In this document: positions 1-10,800 of the stretch, in pieces
Layout: the number at the start of each line of letters is the position of its first letter
Position numbering within the stretch: the first letter of the stretch is position 1
Assembly: GCA_016841045.1 (NCBI GenBank)
Contig: JAENZX010000026.1
Span: 1 to 49,038 of the forward strand
From: Thermincola carboxydiphila
GTDB lineage: Bacteria; Bacillota; Thermincolia; Thermincolales; UBA2595
Direction of reading: 5' to 3'
Length of the DNA stretch: 49,038 nucleotides
Position numbers and translations under genes: made by a program
The notes under the pieces: model-generated
Database searches by the model: none
Told to the model about the DNA's origin: nothing
What the model saw: the letters and a program-made list of their open reading frames with translations, nothing else

Positions 1-3000
1 TGGGAAGCGAGTGGCTCAGGCTCGCAGCAGCTACCCTGGCCAAAACCCCGTCCCTGTCGCCATTGATGCCGGAACCGGCTGCGTTGGCTGTCGTTGTAGT
101 CCCGGCCTGCATGGGCTGGGTTACGCGTACCACCACCGTCACCGCCTCTGCCCGGGTAGCGTAAGCTAGCGGGCGGAAGCTGCCGTCCCCGTATCCTTTA
201 ACGAGGCCGTCCTTGACCGCCGTGGACACATATTCCCTGGCCCAGGCGGCAATCGAGTCGGCATCCCGGAAAGGCAATTGTCCGGATGCCGGGTCCTCCC
301 CTTGTATCTGTTGTAAATCAGTGCCAACGTAGGACGCCCTTACCATTATGGCTGTCATTTGCTCCCTCGTAAGCCGATCGTTGGGGCCAAAGCGGGTGGC
401 GTCATACCCGTTGACGATGCCATATGCCGCCGCCGTGGAAACCCAGCTCTGGGCCCAGGTCCCCCGGGTATCGTCAAAGATCGGGCCGTCCTTGGGCGCA
501 AGCTGAAGGGCCTTCACCATTACTGCAGCAAACTCCGCTCTGGTGATGTCATTGTCTGGGCGAAAGGTACCGTCCGGATAGCCGGTAATGGCACCTCGCG
601 CCACCAATTCGGTGATGAACCCTTGTGCCCAGGTACCTGCGACATCGGCAAACTGTGGCTCCGTCGTTTTTATCAACACGGCAAAATCGGTGAAATGATC
701 TACCTGCACCGAGATCAGATTCCCGGCTATGGTGCCGCCTAAATTAACCCACTGACCCGTCCTGTCGTCATAGTAGCCCACTGTCGGGTTTTGTCCCGCG
801 AGTACCCGGGATGGGTCGAAAGCAAACGTCAGGCTCAGCGGCTTGTTGAAATTATAGTGATCCTGCCCGTTCACAGTGAACCGGTAGACCTCGCCCTGGA
901 TAACGAAGCCGGGTGAAGCCTTAAGGGGTGAACCGGCAATCCGGATGGTTACCTCGGCGTCTGTCGATCCCTGAAGCGCCCCCGGAGGAATGATTACCTT
1001 GGCGCTGTTGCCCAGGCTGATCGTGCCACCGGACCTTGGGGAAACCAATGCCGAACCGTCGCTGCTGGAGACTGGTGTCGGGGAGTGTGAGCTGCCACCG
1101 CCCGAGATCGTATAGCTAAAAGAAGCGATATCGCTGTCCGTATAGCCCTCCGCTGCCGCCAGCGCCTGCACCGTTACCTGCTGGCCCCGGTAGCCGCTGA
1201 TCCTTACCGAAGTCCCGCTGGCACTGCTCGTTGTCGGTATGCTGCCGTCAGTCGTGTAGTAAATTGTTGCACCCGCTGTTGTTACCGCTAAGGTGATGGT
1301 CGAGTTGTTGGCAATGACACTGCCGCTCGCCGGGGTCGCGGTGGGCATCGCCACCTGCTGACCGGATGCTGCAGCGGTTTCAATGGCGAGCTTCTGGCCG
1401 GCAAGGGGCTCCCCCTGGGCGGATCTCAGAGAGCCAACAGGAATATCGACCGTATAGGAGGCGCCGTAGGCCAAACCGGAGTATGCAAGTTTGAGCACAT
1501 TGTCCGAAATGCTTGGAGTAAGGACAACAGCCTTCTGTGCCGCATCGCGAAGTGTCAAAGCCTTGAAGGCGGCACCCGGCTGGATGGTGCCGGTAAAGGG
1601 TATGGTGATAGTACCGGAAACAGGAACGCCGCTCAGGTTATTCACCAACATGGCCGGTGTTCTGCCCTCGGTGGTAAAGCTGCAGACAAAATCCTCTGTC
1701 AGGGCGTCCCCGGACTGTCCAGCCACCGCATTGGCCGGGACAGTCAGTGTATAAACGGTGGCATAGGCCAAAGGCGCCTGTGGAGTAATAGTCAGGACGT
1801 TGCCAGCCATACTTGTTTTTATGGCGACCGGGGTACCGCCGCTGGTCGACAGGATGACCATCCCAGTTCCCGGGCTGATCACATCGTTAAACTCCAAGGC
1901 AAAAGCATCGCTTACAGGGAAGTTGGCCATCGGCGGGAAACTGGTCATGGTCAGTGCCTTTATCGGGATAACAAGCCCGTCTTCAATGCTGTCTTCAGAG
2001 TAAAACCGAAGCCCGGCAGGCGGGTTAACCTCGCCCAAAATAATGGCTTCGTCGTGATTAAGATATTCGGCAGCCGCCTCCCATAACACCGGAATTTGGG
2101 TGGACTGCCCAACACTTAGTTCCACCGGCTTTGTAGTGATAACATCCAGACGGCCTGTAGTGTGGTTCAAGCCGTTCAGGGTCAAAGTGGCACCGGTGAT
2201 ATCAATGCCACCGGTATTGGTGACCTCAGCGGTAACAACATACTGGTGTGCCGCTACTTGATCGTAGCTCAGCTGCAAAGCCAGTTCCGGCTGCACCACA
2301 AGCAGAGAGGCTGCTGAGCTGCTCCTGTCTGCTATGGGTATCTGATAGAGCGGATCCACAACGACATAGACCTCGTGGGTCACGCGGCCGCGAGGTATCA
2401 GCCAGTCTATCTGCGTCAAAGCAGCGGAGCCGGGCACCAGGGGACCGGGAATCGTGGTCGAGCCGATGGCCTTGCCGCCGTTCCCGGGGTCCCCGTCGTA
2501 AAAACCTACTACGATATTATTTTCGGTGAAGGATCCGGTGTTGTAAACCTGAGCAGTGATGGTCGCCAGGCCGCCGGCCATAACGTTCCCCTGCAGAACG
2601 CTAAGACCTTCAACCGGGACAGACAGTTTGTGGACCACCGGCAGGTCGACCGCGTAAAGGTCAGTGTCGCCCAACGTATTATAGACCTGGCCGCTGTCCA
2701 ACTTGGCCGGGACAAAGTTATCTTTATTGTAAACGGTTACCAGGTGGCTGCCCCCGGCAAAAGCCGCGCTCGGCGACCGTAATAAGGCACCGGCTGACAC
2801 CAGCTCGGTCGCGCTGCCCCAAAGCCCCGCGGCGGCATCGTACGGCACAGTATAGAGATCCCGCCCGTTGGAGGATCTGCCCGTACCCACGACTTCAACC
2901 TTATGCAGGCTGTCACTCTGGGCGAGCATAAAATCCTGACTAATGGCCCCGCTGGCTTCTGCTACCCGGACAGCCAGGGTGTCCAGGTCGTCACAATAGA

Positions 3001-6000
3001 CTATCTTGCCGTCCGCCCACCACACGAGAAGTGGTCTGCCGTCCACATAGGTAACCCGGGGATTGGCGTTCTCCGCGGCGTTGTTGCTGACCTCAATTGG
3101 GCTGCCCCAATTTGCGCCGTCATACTTCATTATAAAGACTCTATTAGCTAAGCCGGGCTGCCCGCCATTACTCACGCCAAAGGCATATATTCCTGTACCG
3201 TCGGAGTTGTAAGCCAAAGACGAACTGACAATTCCGCTTAAGTCAGTGTAAACCGCTTCAGGTACACTCCAGGTCGAGCCGTCGAAGCGGGAAAAAAGAA
3301 TACTTTCGTCACCCGACGGCATGGCTCCGGACGCCTGTGCGCTGACCACCCAGACCAGGAGCCCCTTGTTGTTACCGCCTGCAATGGTAGGCATCAGGCT
3401 TACACCGTTAGTGCCATAAACAAATTTTTGCGGGTTTCCCCACTGCCGGGTCGCGATATCGTAATTGCTTACCGCAATCTCTGTGCTCGACATAAACTCG
3501 CTGGGGCTGGTGGTGTCGGTGACACCCGGCTTTAGGTTTATCCAGGCTGCGGATAAGATATTCGGCGCGACCTGGGCCACCACCGGGTTGAAATCACCAC
3601 TGCTGTCAACCGGCGTAATGGGCTTCGGCACCGACCAGGTCGAACCGTCGTAAGAGGAGTAATGAGCCTGGGTCCGATTAATGGCGTCATGAGCGGGATT
3701 ATCCAACAGCAGGACCATAAATGCGCCATTCCCGGTGCTGATGACGTTCTGGGCAGATTGCGGGAAGATGCTGTACTTCAGAGGCGTCACGACGACTCCG
3801 TCGTAAACGGCACCGACTACAGAGCTATCATAAGCAGCATTTTCAAAAGCTTTTATCCCGGCATCCCGTGGCATCAGCTGCAGCGCAGCAAAAAACCGGT
3901 TTTCGGGCAGCCATCCTGACTGGTGTTCCAGGTAATCACGGCTGGCAGGAGTAAGCTCAAGGTTCCTATCCTGCAGCCCATCGTCAACGGACGAAACGGA
4001 CATATCCTGAACCAGAGCCACCTGCTTAAGGGCACTGCTCGCGTTATAAGACCCCGACCATCTGTATCTGAGAATAGGCCAATCTTCAGTATATGCTCCC
4101 CATCCAAGTGAAACCCGTGCTCCGCCGACAAAATCAAGGATATACTGCGTCGGTCCGGACGGAAGATCCCATACAATCATCGAATCGCCTGTTAGTGCCG
4201 CGTAAAGGGAGCCTGAGGCGGCACCATAAAGGGCACTAACGCCGCCGGAGATCTCCGCCCGGGGGATCTGCAAGAGCAGTTGACCGCCGGCGGGGACCAG
4301 GGCTCCATCCCGCAGCTGAGTCTCGGAGATATTGTTCAACTTAGCAGTTAAGATTGCGGTTAAGTCTAGGCTGGCCCCGTACTTTTCGAACATCTCCTTA
4401 GTCTTTTTATCCTTAAACGGCACGAAGGACCGGTTGTAATAAGCCTCAATATCCGTTATAAAATTAGTGAACCCCTCATCCTGAATCCAGCTTTTTGTTT
4501 TCAGGTTGTAGTGATACTTGTTCAGCACGCTCCGGGAAAACTCGATGAGAATCATGCCGACCTGAGCAGGACTTTTCTTGCCGGCTAATTTCTTAATCCC
4601 TTTGTAGGCCAGGGTACCATACTTTTCCATAGCGACAATATCCGCCATTTCGTCGGCGCTGAGGCCCGGTTGGTTCGGAACGGTGATCACCAGTCCCTTT
4701 GACCCTAAAACGGCGCTGCCCTCAGTCACTCCCCCCACCAGCTTAGCCGGCGCTCCTGAAATAACCGGGATATTAGATATAAGCGGGGTTACAAAGGTCG
4801 GCAGGTCAATGGAGACGGGAATCGTGTACTCGCCTTTCTCGCGTTCAAACGTTATCCAGTCTATTTGCTCTTCTGATACTTGTAACCCTCCGGGCAGATT
4901 ATTCACACTGACGATTAGGACCTTCGCGTCGACCGTGGAAGACCTGGTGCCATCGGCAGATACGGCATGAACCATAATCATGTCAAGCGGATAATCACGG
5001 AATAAAACGGTGTAACTACCGTCGGGGCGGGCGATATAATCCTCCACCTCAATTGGCTTGCTGGAGTAAGGGCTCCAGCTTGAGAACTTCACATAGCCGG
5101 GAAGTCGCCCTTTCCAGTCAATGTCAACCTTAAAACTTATACCAGCGAACCGTGTTGCTTCACGCAGGAAATAAGCTGATTTGCCCGTACTGGTATCGGT
5201 ATAGTCCGAATAGATTCGGGACACGACTGGACTCGGCCAGGACCGATCCACTCTGTCTATGATGATGTTCTCGTTAACAGCTATCTCGTCGGCCCCGATG
5301 TTGACATATCTCCAGGTTGGTTCCCACCCCGGAGCCCTCGCCTCCACCTTGTGCGGCCCCGCGGCAAGATTCTCGAACTGATAGAAACCATAATCATCTA
5401 CAGTAGTCGTAGCTTTTCCCCCGTCAAGAATGACGGTGGTACCGGCCGGAGGCTTAACGTCGTAAATGGGCTGATCGGGCCTCAATCGAAGACGAACCAC
5501 ACCCAAAATCATCGACCTGCGCTCGGTTTGACAAATCATGCTGCTAGTGGCCTTGATTTTGCCGCCAACGGAAAATTTATAGATCAGGGTATAGCCGTCG
5601 GATTTATCTGAAGGCATGGTGTAGCTAAAAGAGGCATCACCAACGCTATTGGTAGTGAGAGTTCCAAAAAGCTTAGGAGGTAAACCCTTTTCTTCGTTTT
5701 GTGGCAATGTAGCGTAAATTTGGATTTTCTGATTCCCCGCGGAAGCAGCACCGTCACTAAGGTGGAGTCTATATTCAACTCTTTGCCCTGGTAAAACGAG
5801 AGTGTCGCCCCCCGGCTGAACGGTAAGGGTGGCAGTTTCTGGATTAAAAAGCACCGGGGGTGCCGGGGCCGGTTTTACATTGAAGGTCTGACTGATGGTA
5901 AAATAATTTTCCACGAACTTGCCCTGTACATACTGAATTATTTTGAAAACTAGGGTGATGGTGTACTGCCCCGGGTTGGAGTATTTATGTTGAACAAACC

Positions 6001-7529
6001 AGCCCGTTCCCGTATCTCCATCGCCGAAATCCCATATATACTTATTAGCAATAGCGGTACCGTTTAAGGTAACCAGTTGTCCTTGCGTAGGAGAGTAGAT
6101 GAGAAAAGGTTCAGGTCCGATTCGCGCCCCCACATGCCGAGTTCCCGTGGTGAAACTGAACGAGTGGCTGTCATTGGGTGTACCGTCCTGAGCAAGGACG
6201 GTGCCGGCAGGTACCTCGACCGTATATGTTGTCCCCGGCTTTAATAACTGGGATGGCGTGATAATAAGTGTCTCAGCGTCGATAATGCCCCTGGCGGGCA
6301 CTTGGACGCCGCTGGAATCCCGGAGTACGATAGCGTTAAGTTGGGCTCCAATAACGGGCTGCCCAAAGACTAAGGAGGGCGCGGCATCAATTGGAACATC
6401 ACCGGTCCCGTTAGTGGGGCTGGTACTAACTAACATTTGCTTTTTGGTCGTGAAGGTGAAATCGTAAGGATCCTTTAACCAATTACCATATACCGAGTCG
6501 GCCACAGCGCCGGCAGGGATGCTGACCGCATAAGTCATGTCAAAGGACAAAGCTGCGGCCGGGGTAATGATCAACTGGTCGGAAACAATCTGTTTGTTGA
6601 CTGCGACCGGAGCGCCGGATTGATACACGGTTAAGGCAACGCCGTTATAATTGGGGCCCGCGACTATGTCGTCATTAAACGTAATCGAGATGGTCTGATT
6701 GACATTGATGCTCTTTGCCCCGCTGGCAGGCGCCGAAAAGTACACCTGGGGCAGGGTCAAAGTCTGTTGAGTCTGGAAGTCAAAAGAATAATCCGCGTCC
6801 AGGCGGTGTCCGGCCGCGTCCTCTACCGCCCCGGCCGGTATTGTCACCCGATAGTCGGTAGCCGGCTCCAGAATCCCCTGGTAGGTAATCGTCATCCGGG
6901 TCCGCGTGTTGTTGTCAATTCCTGACAATTGGACGGAATTTAAGGGCACCGGGGCGCCGGGGTCGTCAACCGGATAAAGGCTAATTCGGTTAAAGTTGGT
7001 GCCCTCCTTGACTATATTGCTAAAAGCGGCGGTAAGCGGTGTGTTGATGGACACACCGCTTACCGCTTGGTCGACTGGATAGGTCTCTGAGACGACGAAC
7101 TTGGTGGTAAAGCTGAATGTATAAGGAGCGGCCAGGGTCTTGCCCCCCGCACCGTTGATTGAGTCTGCCGGCAGGGTCACGGTATATAGCGTATCGTAAG
7201 CCAGAGTATCAGGATTGATTGTCAGGGTATCCCCCCACACGCCGCACGTCGCGGATACGCTGTGACCTGTGGCGTCGGTAATCCTGATGGCAGCAAAACC
7301 GGCCCCCTTTTGGATCGCCTGATTGAAGGTGACCAGAATGTTAGTGTCAGGATAGACACCGATCTGGCCATCCCGGGGTAAGGTCTGCTGCGGCCGCACA
7401 TCGACGCGGTTGAGAATCGACGCAACGTTAGGTAAAGATAACTGAGCAAAAGCAGCCTGTGGTATTAAAATAATCAAAAACAAAGTAAAAATAAAAAATG
7501 AAATTACACATTTAGCTCGCTTTAGCATA
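1..7529 (-). CDS. Giant SLH-domain surface protein (3' end cut by window; start frameshifted)
   Basis: This is a very large secreted cell-surface protein, at least 2,500 residues, running off the left edge. The ATG at 7529 has GGAGG eight bases upstream and opens MLKRAK plus a hydrophobic stretch, a good signal peptide. The reading frame is broken by one extra base near 7493-7501; without it the peptide runs on to a plausible AFA cleavage site. Order of domains in the body: four SbsA-type Ig-like (Big_5) modules ending in FT-T motifs (about 7430-6145), a PKD domain (about 6120-5900), carboxypeptidase-like/unknown segments, a beta-propeller-like section with repeated YDGSTWSVP-type motifs (about 3700-3000), a CARDB-like domain (about 2740-2060), two more Ig-like modules, a chitobiase-C-like module (about 1345-1110), a ZU5-like domain, then three SLH repeats (about 655-130; motifs GYPDGTF, GYDATRF, GYGDGSF). 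SLH repeats normally anchor proteins to wall polymers. No heme motifs. It is GC-richer than its neighbours. Role inferred: S-layer or adhesion protein. Confidence 0.85.
7493..7498 (-). other. A6 (T6 on coding strand) tract at the SLH gene frameshift
   Basis: Codons from the ATG at 7529 are in one frame, but the whole 7.4 kb body is in another. The body frame has a stop at 7505-7507 and no ATG before its hydrophobic segment. Removing one base from this run joins the two into a clean signal peptide. It may be a sequencing error, a mutation or a slippage (phase-variation) site. Confidence 0.7.
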
Positions 7530-7774
7530 CACATATCCTCCCAAATAAAACCATTACCGTAATTAACGGATTCAGGTTTTATACATTGTTTATCATTCTA
7601 TTCTCTTGATTTCCTCATTTCCCTGCAAATTCCATTCAATTCCCACATTTTAGACAAAATAAAACAAATGCTCTTTGCTCCAATGGGCAGCCTCCAAAAT
7701 TGCGGACCTTACATATGGCTCTAACGAGGTGCTTGACTTTAATCAGGGTACTATCTTTGAAATCGGGCACAACT

Positions 7775-7800
7775 AAGGGTGCCCCAAATGGGACACCCTT
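7775..7800 (-). terminator. Hairpin downstream of the Ig-multiheme gene
   Basis: Arms AAGGGTG/CACCCTT plus CCC/GGG around one mismatch and a 4-base loop, 14 bases past the stop at 7814. No U-tract follows, so intrinsic termination is uncertain. The rest of the 7530-7813 gap shows no convincing gene. Confidence 0.45.
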
Positions 7801-7813
7801 AAAAGGTTGGCTA

Positions 7814-10800
7814 TTATTCTGTGTGACAGGTGGTTGTACAAGTAGTTTTTGCCCAGTTACCCGGTGTATTCTCTGTTTCCGCTGTTTCGTCAATCAGTAC
7901 CCCATCCCTGTATGGCTGAGGGTCTGCTGTGGTAAACAGTGATAATCCGCCACCATCACTATCTGATTTACTCCATCCATGCGGTACTGCCCCATGACAA
8001 CTTACACAGGCTTTCCCTTGGTGAGAACCGCCATGGAGGTTGTAGTCGCCTTCAGTTGAAAACTGGGATCGAACATCAAAACTGCCGACGTCACTGCCTG
8101 TGTAGAAATTGTAATCATGACAGTTGAAACAAAGGTGATCTGAGGTCGATGCCTCACCTGTTGTGTTATCCCAGGAATCTTTGAGGATGAAACTCTTTCC
8201 TGAACCATGCGGTCCATTGGCAGAACCTGCAGAAGGCCCGTGACAGTCGGTGCATTTCATTGAACTATCGGCCTTCCAGCCGGGTATAAATTTGCCATAA
8301 TCATAGGTGTTTTGATCTACGGTAAAAGAAGGCATTTGGCTGTTGCCCTCAACAACATGCCGCGCCGGGTTCGCGGGGTTAAATTCTTTAGCCACATCCG
8401 TCTGGTTAAAGACACCCTGCCAGGAACCAGTCGAAGATGGTGTTACCGGCGGTGTTGTATTATAGGAAAACTTGCTATGACACTTATAGCACAGATATGC
8501 CTGGCGGCTGCTGTTGTTAGTTTCCATTATTGCCAGCGTAGCTGATGAAGAAGACCAACTACTCCATGGTTCCTGACTAAATCTTACTCCTGACACTCTA
8601 CCCAGATTATCCGTCTGACTGCTTCCCGAAGCTTTGACTGTATGAGGATCATGGCAGTCGTAACATTCAGCATGCCGGTTTTCTACAGTCATGTTAGAGT
8701 AATCCTCAGTATCTGAATGCTTTCCCGTTACACTTAGTGTAGTATGTCTGAATTCGGCATCTAACTGGTTGGTATAAATATCCTTCCCTGAAGGTGCTGC
8801 TCCTCCGCCGTGGCAGCGCAGGCACACACCACTTGTTGCAGCAGGCTCCCCTGTCGAGTCTTCCTGATAAAGAGTAAGACGTTTGTAATCGGACCCATGG
8901 GGATCATGACACCTGTCACAGTCAATCCCCCTTGTATAATGTATGGAGTTTGTATAGGTAGTTTTATTCCACCCGGTACCGTTTGCAAAATCTACGTCAG
9001 GCAACTTAACTGTAAAGGGTACCAGTTCACTTATACTCCGGGTCTGTGTAACTGTTACATTACTATCTGTATCATGGCATTTAATACAAAACTCCGAAAT
9101 TGACCCTGAAGATTTATTCCAGTTCTTCCTGGTATTTGACGGGTCACTGATATCTGATGGTAAATCTGCCCCTGAATCTGCAAAGCTCCGTGCTGCAGTG
9201 CTATGAGGCTCATGACATGACTGGCAGCTTAATCCAATAGTTTCCGGTTCGGTTATATTATGTTTGCTAGTGGTCCCGCCTGCAGCCTCGAACTTCTGTT
9301 TTATGTCAACATTGTTCAGTGAATTAAGATTGGTGTCATGACACTTATAGCAAAGTCTCTCTGAAGTAAAACCTGCGACACTGTTGTCTATAAGTCCGGA
9401 CGCTGCAGAGCCATGGCGTTCATGACATTTATTACATGTTATATTGGTTTGTGATAATGGGTTAAGTGCACTAGATCGGATGTCGTAATGAGCTGAGTTA
9501 TATACATCATCAACTATAGTCATACCGCCACTATGGTCTCCCAGTGTATCATTCCAATACGAACCAAATCGATAGTCGTACTGTGGGTTTACATTAGATG
9601 AACCATGACAGGCTAAGCAGAACCTGTTGCCATCCGCTGATGTATAAGTATTTCCTTCAGCATCCTTCGCCTTCAGAAGTTTGGGTAAAATATCATTACT
9701 TCCAGAACGCCTGACACCGTGTGGGTTATGGCAGTCTACACAGGTCATGTCATCATAACCGGGAGAGTCTGAATCAAGCGCCTTATGCATGGAAGTCGAA
9801 TATCCACCCGTTTCGGACCGGTAGAATTCAGATTCTACCTTGTAGCTGCTCATACCAGTACTTCCATGGCAAACAAAGCAGACCTTTTTGATGCTGGAAC
9901 CCGTTAGCAGCTTATTCCCAACAGCTTTATGACTTGAATGGCACTGGGCGCAAATCCTTGCTGAATTCCCGGCGGGTACAGGATAAGATGCATATTTACC
10001 ATGGGGTGAAAAGGCGTCAAAGGACCGTACTGTGTTAGGCGGGTTAATTATATTTCCCGCAATATCAGTTACACCGCTGATACTAATTTCATATCTTACA
10101 GGGTTGGGATACTGATTCCCGGTATCCATATTATCACCCTGTAGGGTAATCCTGACTACCCTGCGGTCACCACTTAAGATTACCGGAGTCTCATAGGGTA
10201 CATCGTAAACAGCTTCACCAACATACTTTTTCAATGTCCATCCCGTGGGTGGGTCGGGATCAAACTCTATGTTCTCGCTAAATTTAAGATAAAACACCTG
10301 TTTACTGGTTGGTTCAACCGATTCAAGATAGGGTGATGTATAATCTGTACTTCTGAATTCAACCATAACAACTCCCATCACCGGAAGTACTTCATCCACT
10401 GTACCGGTAACCACCGATGTTCCTGTTGCACTTGACTTTAGAGTCACTGAAGCGTTACCGCTTGCATCAGTAATAGCCGTGGCAGCAGTCAATTTACCAA
10501 CAGCCGCACTGAAGTTAACCTGTTCACCTGCCAGTGGCTGTCCGAACTGATCTTTGAGTTGGGCCGTTATTATGGATTCCTGCAAAGTCTCAGAGATGAT
10601 TTCCGGGGATGTGGCAGTAAGTGTAAGGGAAGCTCCTGTTCGTTTTATAACGGTAATAACCTGTTGAGCTGATTCCTCTCCGGAATTAGCCGTTATTTTT
10701 ATTTCCCCCGATATTGAGGACTTAAAATTCACCACTGCTTCACCAAAGCTATCAGTAACTACCTTGGTCGAATCTATTGTTCCCCATGGTTTATCCTTGC

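Noticed and set aside
7636-7893. An 85-residue minus-strand frame with a cysteine-containing end overlapping the 3' end of the giant cytochrome gene
   Set aside because: Half of it lies in another frame inside the cytochrome gene, there is no ribosome site, and no family is recognised.
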